Positions 18,259 to 27,583 are shown, numbered from the stretch's first letter. The stretch: DNA of 64,000 nucleotides from Bacillus bingmayongensis (GCF_000299035.1 NZ_AKCS01000005.1:434001-498000); one strand, 5' to 3'. Notes: generated by a model not told the origin, from the letters alone. Translations and numbers: made by a program.

Positions 18259-18693
18259 CTTCTTTTAATTGAAAATTCAATCTTTTTTATCTAGATTTTT
18301 TCTATGTATTCCTTACAAAATATCATTTTTATAACAATCAAATACTGACACCCCTCCTCCTTTTCTAACAAAATTTTTATGATTTAAATAGCATATTTAT
18401 TACTTATTCTATTACATACGAAAAATCCCTTTAAACGAGAACGAATTCGCTATCACTCGTTTTAAAGGGATTTTCTTCTTTTATATTATATTTTTTAATT
18501 TTTATCTTTTGCATACAAGTTCCGTAACTCTTCGACATGTTTCACAACATAGGCCACCCCTGTACTTCGAATTTTCAATTTGTTTTTTCAAACATTAGAT
18601 TCTTCTTAACAGTATGAGTCACGGATAAATATACCCAAAACCATGTTCTTGTTATATTATAAGTATAATTTCATAGAAAAATGGTGACCAAAA
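18259..18693. other. Intergenic region with long hairpin and a gene fragment
   Basis: The region holds a long inverted repeat at 18423-18473 (AAAATCCCTTTAAACGAG / CTCGTTTTAAAGGGATTTT), probably a bidirectional terminator. At 18495-18580 on the minus strand is a C-terminal fragment, STGVAYVVKHVEELRNLYAK, that ends in a stop and has no start. It looks like the tail of a lost gene, family uncertain. The rest shows only AT-rich promoter-like sequence ahead of the amj gene. Confidence 0.5.
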
Positions 18694-19491
18694 ATGACGA
18701 TAACATTAATTTTCATAATGGCTTTTACAATCATCATCCATGCAGTCGAAACTAGTTCTTATAGTATTCGACTTGCAGGAGTTCGTTTAAAGAAAATCGC
18801 CGTTGCATTATCCGTAGTTGGGATGGTATTACTCATTTCACGAACATCCAACTTACTACAAGCTTTTTTACTTGGTGGTATTATCGATCAGGCGAAGAGT
18901 GGTGCTTCAATTAATTTAGAAAGTACGATGCGCCTTGTTTTATTATCCGCTTCTATCGGTACACTGCTCGCGATTATTTTATATCCAACTTTAACGAAGC
19001 TATTTGGATATGTCATTCAAAACTTTGAAACAGATGGTTCATTTATTCGAATGATGAAAACAAACAATATGCAAAAATTGAAGTATACAAAAAAGTATGT
19101 TCGTTTTCCAAAATTTGAAATGATTCATCGTATGCGAGTTGGCGGCATTCCAAAACGAATTATGCTCATTAATATGTTTGCAACCGCAATTTATACTGCG
19201 GGGGTTCTTTCCGCCTTATATGCTTCTTATTTAAATCCAACTTATGCAACGAAAGCAATCACGGCTTCTGGCCTTATTAATGGATTTGCTACAATCTTAT
19301 TGACTGTACTGCTAGATCCGCGTATTGCCCTTTTAACAGAACGTGCGCTTCAATCAGAAAATGGTGCAGATACAATGAGTAAGATGTTCGGTTGGCTTAT
19401 GATTTCAAGATTCCTCGGTACATTATTAGCGCAGCTTTTATTTGTACCTGGTGCACATTGGATTTTATGGATTATTAAACTCACACAATGA
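18694..19491 (+). CDS. amj: Lipid II flippase Amj family protein
   Basis: The 265-residue integral membrane protein begins with the Amj/YdaH pattern IHAVETSSYSIRLAGVRLKK and continues with about six hydrophobic segments and the basic loop KLKYTKKYVRFPKFEMIHRM. Amj can replace MurJ in moving lipid II across the membrane in B. subtilis, where it is induced when MurJ fails. A GGTGACC element precedes the ATG. It is monocistronic on the plus strand. Confidence comes from the conserved N-terminal signature and length. Confidence 0.85.
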   Translation: MTITLIFIMAFTIIIHAVETSSYSIRLAGVRLKKIAVALSVVGMVLLISRTSNLLQAFLLGGIIDQAKSGASINLESTMRLVLLSASIGTLLAIILYPTLTKLFGYVIQNFETDGSFIRMMKTNNMQKLKYTKKYVRFPKFEMIHRMRVGGIPKRIMLINMFATAIYTAGVLSALYASYLNPTYATKAITASGLINGFATILLTVLLDPRIALLTERALQSENGADTMSKMFGWLMISRFLGTLLAQLLFVPGAHWILWIIKLTQ

Positions 19492-19604
19492 GGAACTACT
19501 ACATCATTCATAATAGTAGCAATACTTGATGAAGCGAAAGGTCATATTATATTCAAAACTTTTTAAATCAATCAAATAAAAAAGCACATTTTATAAGGAG
19601 GCAT

Positions 19605-20279
19605 ATGTCTATCAAAACCGAACAAGATATTATTAAACTCATACAAAACGATAGTTGGATGATGGAAATATTACAGACAGCAAGATCCCTACAACTACCT
19701 GATTGGTGGATTTGTGCTGGATTTGTTCGTTCTAAAATTTGGGATGTTCTTCATGGATATGAAGTAAGAACTCCAACGCCAGATATAGATATCATCTATT
19801 TTGACCCGTTACATATTAGTGAAGCCACCGAAAAAGAATTAGAAAATAAGCTTAAAAGTATAGATTCTACTATTCCATGGTCCGTGAAAAATCAAGCTCG
19901 TATGCATGTAGTCAACAACATGCCACCTTATTCATCTTCAGTCGATGCAATATCTAAATTTCCAGAAACTGCAACCGCTCTTGGTGTTACATTAGATGAA
20001 GAAGAAAACGTTGTGTTAACAGCGCCTTGCGGAATTGAGGATGTTCTCGCATTACAAGTGAAACCAACACCTCATTTCCTCGAAACGAAAGAGCGCACTA
20101 ATATGTATGAAAAAAGGTTACAAAAAAGAACTGGCAAAGTAAATGGCCTAACATTACAATCTTCCATCCTGAAATTTAACATGAAGAAAGAAGGTGCTTC
20201 TCATTTTATGAAGCACCTTTTCCTAATTTATTTCAAAAAATCAATCATAGTTTCTGCAAAACGATCTGCCGCTTCATAA
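19605..20279 (+). pseudogene. Nucleotidyltransferase family protein, frameshifted near the C-terminus
   Basis: The first ~170 residues match the small nucleotidyltransferase family with WWICAGFVRSKIWD and PTPDIDIIYFDP (the DxD metal site). Start ATG 19605 follows AAGGAGGC. After the A6 run at 20122-20127 the frame diverges. Adding one A restores KNWQSKWPNITIFHP, the family's normal ending, with a stop at 20179 just before the hairpin at 20190. As sequenced, the protein gains about 50 foreign residues and runs through the hairpin into the converging hydrolase gene. Either a recent deletion or a sequencing error is possible. Confidence 0.75.
20190..20223. terminator. Bidirectional terminator
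   Basis: The stem GAAGGTGCTTC / GAAGCACCTTTTCC separates the converging nucleotidyltransferase and alpha/beta hydrolase genes. It lies inside the frameshifted extension of the former. Confidence 0.8.
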
Positions 20280-21142
20280 TGTGGTGTATGCCCACTCTCT
20301 TCAAAAACAGTCATCTCACCATTTTGAACCTCTCTTTGAAATATTTCAATTTGTTTTTCACAGGTTACCACATCATGTTTTCCTACAATTAGCAACATCG
20401 GATTCTCCACATCTTTTAATTTTGATAATAATGATTGATGAATTTCCCCTTCCTCTTTCAATCTTGTAAAATGAATTTCGGAACGATTATAAAACTCTTC
20501 CCACTCTTCCTCGCTATATAAACTATAATCCGTTTCATCCTCAACATTATTATAGAGTTCCATTCTGTGTTCTTCTAATTCATCACTCAATCTTAAATAC
20601 GCTTCTAGTAATTCCTCTGAACTAGCATTACTCTCTGAAATAGCTATACATTTGTTCCCCTGTTTTTCTTTTCCGTACTTTTTTAATAGAACTCCTGTCT
20701 TTTTTAATAAAGCTCTACTTGTTAAGGCAAAATCAAAAGTAGGTCCTTCAAAGATGATCTTTTGAATAGATTGTGGATACTCTGCTGCATATAACAATGC
20801 TAAAAATCCGCCAAAAGAATGTCCAATAACAGACCATTGTTCAATTCGTAACATCTTCCTTAACTCTTCGCAGTCCTCAATAATATCTCGTAATCCAAAT
20901 TGCTCTTCTTGCCTAATTTCCTCCGAACGTCCTACTCCGCGTTGATCAATGGCGATGAGCCAGAGAAAATCTTGTAATCTATGTGCTTGATGATAGGAAA
21001 AATCAAAACACATCTCACCAGGACCTCCATGAAGAAACAATACAGGATGATTTTCTCGTGATCCATACATCTCCACATATAGCTTTTTCCCACGCACTTC
21101 CAACAATCTACCTTGTAAAAGTACTTCTTTGTCTTGTTTCAT
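20228..21142 (-). CDS. Alpha/beta hydrolase (proline iminopeptidase-like)
   Basis: The 304-residue protein has the complete alpha/beta hydrolase catalytic set: oxyanion-hole segment LFLHGGPGEM, IDQRGVGRSE, the nucleophile elbow GHSFGG (about residue 105), an acid in VGKHDVV and the histidine in ESGHTPHYE. The order and HGGPG motif match the proline iminopeptidase group. There is no signal peptide, so it is cytoplasmic. ATG 21142 is preceded by AGGAGGAGAAAAAG. It is monocistronic and uses the bidirectional terminator at 20190-20223. Confidence 0.87.
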   Translation of the reverse strand: MKQDKEVLLQGRLLEVRGKKLYVEMYGSRENHPVLFLHGGPGEMCFDFSYHQAHRLQDFLWLIAIDQRGVGRSEEIRQEEQFGLRDIIEDCEELRKMLRIEQWSVIGHSFGGFLALLYAAEYPQSIQKIIFEGPTFDFALTSRALLKKTGVLLKKYGKEKQGNKCIAISESNASSEELLEAYLRLSDELEEHRMELYNNVEDETDYSLYSEEEWEEFYNRSEIHFTRLKEEGEIHQSLLSKLKDVENPMLLIVGKHDVVTCEKQIEIFQREVQNGEMTVFEESGHTPHYEAADRFAETMIDFLK

Positions 21143-21277
21143 CTTTTTCTCCTCCTATTTTCATATTTTAACCCTTTATACAAATAGGAGGACCACGAAT
21201 CTGAACACGTTATATATCTGTTGCGTAATAATTCATTTTATCCACCACTTTTTTACTGAATATTATAACATTTCAAG

Positions 21278-22618
21278 TTAAATAATCCCTATCACATTCA
21301 AAAATACAATGACAATCGCAATCGGAGCGACAAATCGAAGCAAGAATACCCAGCAAGTAAATACTGATTTCCCGTAATTCCCACCAACAAAGAATTCTGC
21401 TTCTAATACCTTTTTCTCCATTTTAAATGAGACGAAAATACTTATAAATAAAGCTCCAAGTGGCATTAAAATATTACTAGATAAAAAGTCTACCGCATCA
21501 AAAATGTTTTTACCAAAGATTGTAATATCACTCCATACACCAAATGAAAGTGCAGATGGGATACCTATTAAGAAAATTAAAAATCCAATAATCCATGACA
21601 ATTTCTTTCTTCTTTCCTGCTGTCCATTTGCTAGTGCTGAAACAACTGTTTCAAGTAAAGAAAATGCAGATGTTAACGTTGCAAATGTAAATAGTGCAAG
21701 AAATACTGTTAAGAAGAAATTTCCAAATGGGATTTGACTAAATACAGATGGTAATACGATAAATAACAAACCTGGTCCTTCAGTTGGCTCCATTCCTAGT
21801 GAAAATACTGCTGGAAAAATAGCAAGCCCTGCGAATAGAGAAACAAATAGGTTCAGTCCAACAATCGTTACCGCTGAACGTGGTAAACTTTCTTTTTTAT
21901 TTAAGTATGAACTATACGTGACCATGATTGAAATCCCTATACTAATTGCAAAAAATGATTGTCCCATTGCAAACAAAATACTTTCTGATGTAATTTTTGA
22001 GAAATCAGGCTGTAAGAAGAATTTGACTCCTTTCATCGCATCATCAAGTGTTAGTGATCGAACAATAAGAGCGACAAATAAAACAAACAATGCTGGTAAC
22101 ATATATTTGCTTGCTTTTTCAATTCCATTTTGTACCCCTTTTGATACAACCCAAATCGTAATAAACATAAAAGCAAAATGACCAACAATTGCCCAAACTG
22201 GATCCCCGATTGTTTCTGTAAATAAAGAAGCGTAATTTTGCTGTGGTGTAATAAGTTGTCCGGTAATACCTCTAAATAAATAGATTAATACCCAGCCTCC
22301 AACAACACTATAAAATGATAGCAAAATAAAACAAGTTCCAACGCCAAGACGCCCAATCCAATGCCAACCTGTATTTGGTGCGATACTCTTAAATGCCCCA
22401 ATCGCTTGCTTCTGTGTACTACGCCCTATCATAAATTCCGCTAATAGTAACGGAAGTCCGATTAATACAGTAAACAATATAAAGATTAAGAAGAATGCTC
22501 CTCCCCCGCTCTTTCCAGCAATATAAGGAAATTTCCATATTGCTCCAAGTCCAATTGCAGAACCTGCTGCTGCCATTATAAAACCTAATTTCGAAGTCCA
22601 TTGCTCCGTCTGCTTCAT
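21278..22618 (-). CDS. Sodium-dependent amino-acid transporter (NSS/SNF family)
   Basis: The 446-residue membrane protein starts with the NSS signature [21 protein letters not shown], the sodium- and substrate-binding unwound part of TM1, and has 11-12 hydrophobic segments. NSS proteins such as LeuT and MhsT import hydrophobic amino acids with sodium. ATG 22618 follows AGGAGGAAAAGAAG. A T-box riboswitch with a perfect promoter precedes it, so uptake is induced when a particular tRNA is uncharged. This strongly supports an amino acid as substrate. Confidence 0.9.
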   Translation of the reverse strand: MKQTEQWTSKLGFIMAAAGSAIGLGAIWKFPYIAGKSGGGAFFLIFILFTVLIGLPLLLAEFMIGRSTQKQAIGAFKSIAPNTGWHWIGRLGVGTCFILLSFYSVVGGWVLIYLFRGITGQLITPQQNYASLFTETIGDPVWAIVGHFAFMFITIWVVSKGVQNGIEKASKYMLPALFVLFVALIVRSLTLDDAMKGVKFFLQPDFSKITSESILFAMGQSFFAISIGISIMVTYSSYLNKKESLPRSAVTIVGLNLFVSLFAGLAIFPAVFSLGMEPTEGPGLLFIVLPSVFSQIPFGNFFLTVFLALFTFATLTSAFSLLETVVSALANGQQERRKKLSWIIGFLIFLIGIPSALSFGVWSDITIFGKNIFDAVDFLSSNILMPLGALFISIFVSFKMEKKVLEAEFFVGGNYGKSVFTCWVFLLRFVAPIAIVIVFLNVIGII

Positions 22619-22709
22619 CTTCTTTTCCTCCTAATTATATCCTTTTATATCAATAAACAAATATTATTGACCAATCCAAATAAAACCTCCATTTCTTCCT
22701 ATATATAAT

Positions 22710-23015
22710 AAAAAATGGCCCAGCATCTCTTTATATAAAGAGACGCTAAGCCATTTACTTAACGCGGTACCACTCTTATTGATTCCATTATGAATCCACC
22801 TTAGCAGTAATCGTTTGATTACAAACCTGTTATCGAAGGTTAACCGTTAAGATTTACTAAGAATTAGACTTCTGTTCCACCTTACTGCTCCTAGGCGAGT
22901 TCAGGATGTTATTTGACTATGTCGCACCAACCCATAGCTCTCTGTACAAACACATGACCTTACTACTCCTATTCAACACACTTTAATATTCTGAATATAA
23001 TTCCTTTTGAAATTA
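22710..23015 (-). promoter_or_regulatory. T-box riboswitch controlling the NSS transporter
   Basis: Read on the minus strand, the leader has a stem I with an AGTAGTAAG loop segment and GAACTCGCC at the specifier position. The T-box core AGTGGTACCGCG (plus 22763-22775) follows, then a terminator hairpin with a T run at 22710-22756. Compared with the aspS and ileS leaders in this window, the specifier is most likely CTC (Leu), because it is then followed by a purine. UCG (Ser) cannot be excluded. Confidence 0.88.
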
Positions 23016-23021
23016 CTACGA

Positions 23022-23050
23022 ATTATATCGGTTATATGTAAGACTGTCAA
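23022..23050 (-). promoter_or_regulatory. SigmaA promoter of the T-box/NSS transcript
   Basis: TTGACA (23045-23050) and TATAAT (23022-23027) are both perfect, with 17-base spacing. They lie just upstream of the T-box stem I. Confidence 0.85.
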
Positions 23051-23190
23051 GCAAGATATTTATTTTTTTGTCGAAAAAAGTTTTAAAACCAAAAGATTAC
23101 GTTAATATATTAATTAAAATACATTAATGTCTAAACAGGGATTCGATTCTTTACTTATGTAATACTAGTAATCATTTCAATTCCTGTTTT

Positions 23191-24312
23191 TTATACGTTT
23201 TTTTTCTGTTTTCGCAACGCTTTTGGAATGTATACACAGAAAGGTTCACTTTCCATGTAATCTCCGGTCATCGCAAACGCTCTGGAACGAGATCCTCCGC
23301 AAACATATCGAAACTCACAAACTCCGCACTTTCCTTTATACTTGTCCGGATTACGCAAGTCTTGGAAGACAGGGGCGTTTCGATAAATATCAGCTAGTGG
23401 TGTTGTTCTAACGTTCCCTGCTTTGATAGGTAATAACCCACTTGGATATACATCTCCAATATGAGAAATAAATACAAAACCGTTTCCATCATTCACCCCT
23501 TTTGGAGCACGTCCAAGCCCATCTATTTGCCCCGTCATTCCATTCATCAATACATCCTGATATTGAATAGGCTGATCCATTTTTTTATTTTCTTTCATTT
23601 TTTGTTGAATAACAACGCGTCTATAGTGCTGAGCAGCAGTTGTTTTAATATCAAAAGAAACCTTTTTACTTAGTTGATATAGCCATTGGAATACCCTTTC
23701 ATGCTGAGCTGGTGAAATCATATCTGTTTCCTTGCCGCGCCCCGTTGGAACTAAGAAAAATACACTCCACAGCACACAATCTAATTCTTCTACTAAAATT
23801 GCCATATCTTCAAGTACATTCACATTATAATTAGAAACAACAGTATTAATTTGAATAGGAATTTTTAATTCATGCAAGTAACGAATCGCCTTCATTGTTA
23901 ATTCAAATGACCCATCTGTCCCTCTAAAATGATCGTGTATTTCAGCTGTTGGTCCATCTAAACTAAATGCCCATCTAGCAAGTCCTATTTCTTTTGCTTT
24001 TCGAATCGTTTCTTTTGTAACATTTGGGGTAGCACTTGGTGTCATGGATACCCGAACACCTTTTTTTACCGCATAATCCGCAATATCATATACATCCGGA
24101 CGCATTAACGGATCTCCGCCAGTAAAAACAAGCATTGGATTATCCATTTCATATATATCATCAATTAGTTTTTTCCCCTCTTCAAATGTTAGCTCAAGAG
24201 GATGACGATGATACTGAGCTTCCGCACGACAATGAATACATTTTAATTGACATGCTCTTGTTAACTCCCATATTACAATAAATGGATTTTTATTAAAATC
24301 ACGATTAATCAA
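23191..24312 (-). CDS. Radical SAM/SPASM protein
   Basis: The 373-residue protein has the radical SAM cluster motif CQLKCIHC (CxxxCxxC, residues about 20-27), FTGGDPLMRPD and a C-terminal SPASM cluster region (CGVCEFRYVCGG ... C). This architecture is shared by peptide-modifying enzymes and by heme-pathway enzymes of the Ahb/NirJ type; similarity to the latter group seems greater. The start is TTG 24312, chosen because AGGAGG lies at perfect spacing. No precursor peptide gene is visible nearby. An Fnr-like box upstream suggests anaerobic expression. Confidence 0.87.
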   Translation of the reverse strand: MINRDFNKNPFIVIWELTRACQLKCIHCRAEAQYHRHPLELTFEEGKKLIDDIYEMDNPMLVFTGGDPLMRPDVYDIADYAVKKGVRVSMTPSATPNVTKETIRKAKEIGLARWAFSLDGPTAEIHDHFRGTDGSFELTMKAIRYLHELKIPIQINTVVSNYNVNVLEDMAILVEELDCVLWSVFFLVPTGRGKETDMISPAQHERVFQWLYQLSKKVSFDIKTTAAQHYRRVVIQQKMKENKKMDQPIQYQDVLMNGMTGQIDGLGRAPKGVNDGNGFVFISHIGDVYPSGLLPIKAGNVRTTPLADIYRNAPVFQDLRNPDKYKGKCGVCEFRYVCGGSRSRAFAMTGDYMESEPFCVYIPKALRKQKKNV

Positions 24313-24342
24313 GATTAAAACCTCCTATCGATTTATATTCTA

Positions 24343-24385
24343 ATTGTAAAGTTATATAAGCATTTATGTTGTGAGATACATCACG
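24343..24385 (-). promoter_or_regulatory. Fnr/Crp-type box and promoter of the radical SAM gene
   Basis: TGTGA-N6-TCAC lies at 24370-24385. A -10-like TACAAT (minus strand, 24343-24348) places the likely start of transcription about 41.5 bases from the box centre. That is the class II activator geometry typical of Fnr. Confidence 0.6.
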
Positions 24386-24741
24386 CATGAAATTTCAAGT
24401 ATAAAGAAAAACTTTTATCCGTGGAGGGTTCTTCATCCTTCACTGATTATTAGCCTGCTTCTCACCTATCTTTTTTGTTTTCACTGAAATTTGAGGTTTT
24501 GGGGGCTTACTACCCAAAAACAGTGGGATAAAAGAATGTGCAGTCACTTCACATTTCTAACACTGCTGTTAATCTCTTTTATTGACATGTTATTTTGTCA
24601 GCGCCCAAAGAATTCGCAAAATAATAACAATCCTTATTCTCTCAAACAATTTATAGATTAACATGTCCACCGTTTAGACTAGCCTTTTATCTTGTCCCTT
24701 TAAAAATTCTTTACCCTCAAAAATCTAGCAAAATAGCAATT
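24386..24741. other. Intergenic region at the left end of the toxin array
   Basis: No gene is recognised. It contains a hairpin TTTTGGG / CCCAAAA at 24497-24519 and, at 24541-24589, a ~49-base sequence that recurs imperfectly at 36477-36525. The T-rich stretch before the CdiI-like gene's stop shows no clear terminator. Confidence 0.5.
24541..24589. repeat. Imperfect direct repeat, left copy
   Basis: CAGTCACTTCAC, TTCTAACACT, CTGTTAAT and TTTTATTG.CATG are shared in order and spacing with 36477-36525. The two copies lie 12 kb apart near the ends of the orphan toxin array. Confidence 0.7.
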
Positions 24742-25155
24742 TTACATTTCTTCCAATTCTTTTTTGAATCTTTTGTATATATCATAAAAATCTTGTTTTT
24801 CAACATCGTCTTCCCAAGTTATATTTTTTATATATTTTTGTATACTCTCTTCTAATTCAAAAAACTCGTTCCTATGAACATTACTACAGTCAGACATGTT
24901 CTCTGATAATATTTCTAGTAATTGAGAAGGATACATTTCTCCTGCTAAAGGATTTTCTTTAATAAAATATATAGCTCTTTTTATGGCTAAATCTTTTAAA
25001 ATATCTTGCCTTATCAAAAAATATATATCACTTACTGTTAAATCATCTACCGTCTTGTTTAAAATCTCTTTATATTTTTTATCATATTTACAGTTAACAC
25101 CAAAATCATCGTTAATTCTAAATATATCCTTTATTACGTTTTTATCACTCATCAT
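24742..25155 (-). CDS. Contact-dependent inhibition immunity protein, CdiI-like
   Basis: The 137-residue acidic protein has the pattern of the CdiI_2-type immunity family: a leading LTVSDIYFLIRQ, then ALxxL-like helix and ENPLAGEMYPSQLLEIL. It should bind and neutralise a cognate toxin in the cytoplasm. The start Met-Met at 25155 follows GGAGGAAT, and the ATG overlaps the TGA of a degraded toxin C-terminus upstream, as expected for a coupled toxin-immunity pair. The toxin partner has lost its N-terminus, so this gene probably protects against neighbours. Confidence 0.72.
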   Translation of the reverse strand: MMSDKNVIKDIFRINDDFGVNCKYDKKYKEILNKTVDDLTVSDIYFLIRQDILKDLAIKRAIYFIKENPLAGEMYPSQLLEILSENMSDCSNVHRNEFFELEESIQKYIKNITWEDDVEKQDFYDIYKRFKKELEEM

Positions 25156-25345
25156 TTTATTCCTCCAAAAGGTTTAAATAAATCTTCAATTCTCCTAATC
25201 TTAGTATCTGCCATATCTAAAGTTTCTTGTAAAACCTTTCTAATTGCCAGATAAGAATCATAATTTTTTAGGTATTTAATCGAATTTTTTTGAATTTAAT
25301 CAATCCATCGTACACCCCTTCTGTATTTTCTAAATAATATAAATT
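25152..25345 (-). pseudogene. Toxin C-terminal fragment paired with the CdiI-like gene
   Basis: Minus-strand translation gives NYDSYLAIRKVLQETLDMA and more, ending KPFGGIK at a TGA that overlaps the immunity start. Upstream, after a one-base frame change in an A run near 25287, ENTEGVYDGLIKFKK continues the protein to about 25345, where stops appear. No start or RBS is present. This is the broken end of a polymorphic toxin of unknown activity. Confidence 0.6.
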
Positions 25346-25539
25346 AATTTATATGGATTTTACAATTTAATTTCTTTATAAATCTTTAAGTGTTCCACTA
25401 AGACCTATATCAGTTAAATACTTCGCTTAATTTTTCATTGATCCAATAGTATGTTTTTCTGTATAATTTTTTTATAAATAGAACTTTAACCATTGTTTTT
25501 AGATAGACTGAAGATATAAAGGTTCAAGGTATTTTACAG

Positions 25540-25701
25540 ATGGAGAGCGAAGTTTCTAGACCGTCTATCGAAAGACTTATAAAACATAGTAATACTCTCA
25601 ATGTAACACCTAACAATATTCTGATGAAAGACTACGATTATTATTTAATGAAAGGGGAAATGACTTTCTCTTATATTATGAATACTGTAGAAGATTTATA
25701 A
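25540..25701 (+). pseudogene. C-terminal half of an XRE-family regulator
   Basis: The plus-strand frame reads MESEVSRPSIERLIKHSNTL then NVTPNNILMKDYDYYLMKGE and ends at a stop. The first part matches helices 3-5 of a Cro/CI-type helix-turn-helix (the usual G.S...ESG.R.PS.E.L.KLA..L.V). The DNA-recognition helix and N-terminus are missing, so it is a remnant, and it is on the strand opposite to the toxin genes. Confidence 0.55.
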
Positions 25702-25799
25702 GCCAACTACAAGGCCTGCTAGAGAAAAGAAAACCCATAGAAGGATTAATTCCTTTGATTCTCTTTCTTTTGTTTACGTGCAGCACAATCCTTATATTA

Positions 25800-26213
25800 C
25801 TATGATTGAATCTTACTAAGAAAGTCTTCTAATATTTTTCTAGTTGCAACGCCAGCTTGTGGAATTAGATCATTTACTCGCTGTATAATTGAGGGGTTTT
25901 CCAATATAAGCTGTTTACTTTCTGAACTTGAAAAGCTTCTTAACGTATCTACGCATATTTCGAATAGTTCTTTGTCGTCTGTATCCAACATTATTAATAG
26001 CACTTTCAACTCATTCATACTACATTCATTATCCAGCAAATAGGCTAATTTCCGCTGCCACTCTAAAGGTTTAGTTACTGCCATATTAAGTAATTCTTCC
26101 CAATCATGAGATGAGAATTCCAGTAACATTTCTTGTGCAATTAAACACCCTTCATCATACCAATAGTCAACTGTAAAATACCCAAAAAGATAATCTTCAA
26201 ATTCTTTATACAT
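25800..26213 (-). CDS. Putative immunity protein (all-helical)
   Basis: The 137-residue acidic protein appears entirely alpha-helical with repeated leucine-rich helices, and no family was recognised with certainty. It starts at ATG 26213 after GGAGGTTTTTAA and lies 22 bp downstream of a toxin C-terminal fragment. Position, size and acidity are those of an immunity protein in a polymorphic toxin cassette. It is intact although its partner is truncated. The conserved aromatic segment FGYFTVDYWYDEGC at residues 10-23 could be used to define the family. Confidence 0.55.
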   Translation of the reverse strand: MYKEFEDYLFGYFTVDYWYDEGCLIAQEMLLEFSSHDWEELLNMAVTKPLEWQRKLAYLLDNECSMNELKVLLIMLDTDDKELFEICVDTLRSFSSSESKQLILENPSIIQRVNDLIPQAGVATRKILEDFLSKIQS

Positions 26214-26234
26214 TTAAAAACCTCCTTTAATTAT

Positions 26235-26429
26235 CTATAACATTGATGTAGTAAAACCGTTTAACAGCAGTGTAGCACCTACACTAGTTGGATATCCAGA
26301 TACAATTTCATCACCTATTGTAATCACTTCTATTTGAACGCCATTAATTGTCTTTCTTTTGTAGATAGCTCTTTCCCTATCTCCGATGGGGTCGTTTATA
26401 CCGATAATCTCAGCGGATTGATAAAACAT
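26235..26429 (-). pseudogene. Orphan toxin C-terminus (BECR/EndoU-like ending)
   Basis: A 64-residue frame reads INDPIGDRERAIYKRKTING and then VQIEVITIGDEIVSGYPTSV. The last part resembles the final strands of BECR-fold RNase toxins such as EndoU, with the terminal YPT. No RBS, start or N-terminal delivery domain is present, and a repeated hairpin lies directly upstream. It is a displaced toxin tip, probably inactive, paired with the immunity gene at 25800-26213. Confidence 0.5.
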
Positions 26430-26475
26430 TTAAACAATGCATTGTAATTTTTCTAGATTTCCATTTTTCACTTCT

Positions 26476-26552
26476 TTTAATTGTATCTATTTTTTCATTT
26501 CAAAAAAAACTGGAAGACTAATTATATCTTCCAGTTCAGATCATATAGACAA
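26476..26552 (-). repeat. Repeated terminator element, copy 1 of 4
   Basis: The core hairpin AACTGGAAGA / TCTTCCAGTT with conserved flanks (TATCTATTTTTTCA on one side, ATATAGACAAA on the other) recurs at 27584, 34681 and 36370. It sits between an immunity gene's 3' end and the next orphan toxin fragment, and on the minus strand the hairpin is followed by T's, as in a terminator. Confidence 0.8.
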
Positions 26553-26631
26553 ACTCTTCAACAAATAACATTGTGAGGAGAGTTGAACATAACCACTACC
26601 TCCTACTAAAGTATCATTTTTTTTGCATAGT

Positions 26632-27150
26632 CTATTCTCCCTTAAATTTTTCTTTTTCTTCCTCAAAAACCTTGCTAATAATGTCCTCTTCACAAACTAT
26701 CCAATACCTATCCTCTTCGTAGATACAGTGGCAAAATTCTTCACAACTACCATACCAATTATCTGGTACATACTTTTCATAAGGTAATGGTTCCGGGTAC
26801 ATAGATAGCAGCTTTTTCTCAGTAAAATCTAAGAATAATGATGGTTTTAATTCTAAAATGGTAGTATCATACTCTTTTTTTAAAATCAATTCTCTTAAAT
26901 CAGATGACGATACAATATTATTTGAATAATCATCTAAATATATCTTATAATTATTCTCGTTAACAACAGAAATATTATTTCTCAACGAAAGAGCAAACTC
27001 CATATTAAATTCATATCCATTACTTCTATAAGCTATACTATATTTATTAATATCTAGTATCCACACATCTCTTTCTGTTATATACCAAGAAAAATCATCA
27101 GAAGTTTTTATACCAACAATTATATTTTGCGCATACTTTGGTTTTAACAT
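26632..27150 (-). CDS. Putative immunity protein
   Basis: The 172-residue acidic protein of unknown family has alternating beta-rich segments and a Trp/Tyr/Cys-rich stretch (DNWYGSCEEFCHCIYEEDRY) near its C-terminus. ATG 27150 follows GGAAGGTTAGAAT. It lies 19 bp after a toxin-like gene on the same strand and before a repeated terminator, giving the toxin-immunity-terminator order seen throughout this region. The function as an immunity protein is inferred from context only. Confidence 0.55.
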   Translation of the reverse strand: MLKPKYAQNIIVGIKTSDDFSWYITERDVWILDINKYSIAYRSNGYEFNMEFALSLRNNISVVNENNYKIYLDDYSNNIVSSSDLRELILKKEYDTTILELKPSLFLDFTEKKLLSMYPEPLPYEKYVPDNWYGSCEEFCHCIYEEDRYWIVCEEDIISKVFEEEKEKFKGE

Positions 27151-27169
27151 TATTCTAACCTTCCATCAT

Positions 27170-27517
27170 TTATTCTATTCTTCTAGTAGTGTATTTCTCT
27201 AACCATTGAATCCATGATTTAGCAGGTAATTCATAACTTAGTACCAGGAATCGTAGGATCAACCAACTTCGAAGCTGTTCCACCCTGATTTTTAACTTTT
27301 TTTGAGTAACCATACTGATCAACTTTGGTTTCTTTAACCAAGTCAGCCAACTGTTTTTGAATTCTACTATTTCTTCTTCAGGTCTAGCAACATCTCTATA
27401 ATATAAAGCATGTTCTAAATCATATGCACTTATATTTAAATCCGCATTTTTATTTGGTATGGAAATAATCCCATCTTCACTTACCTTAATTCTATATTGA
27501 CTTGTATTTCTTTTCAA
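27170..27517 (-). pseudogene. Orphan toxin C-terminus with two compensating frameshifts
   Basis: The open frame encodes 115 residues, but the middle third is read out of frame. In the next frame the same bases give QLADLVKETKVDQYGYSKKV, then NQGGTASKLVDPTIPGT, which joins naturally to YELPAKSWIQWLEKYTT in the original frame. One A is missing in the A5 run after GAATTC, and one base is extra just before TATGAA. A 50-residue block is therefore scrambled. The toxin fold is not recognised. It pairs with the immunity gene at 26632-27150. Confidence 0.65.
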
Positions 27518-27583
27518 ATGACATATTTTTAACCTCTTACATGATTTACAATTTCATATATAACCGGTTATTTCCGAATAAAT

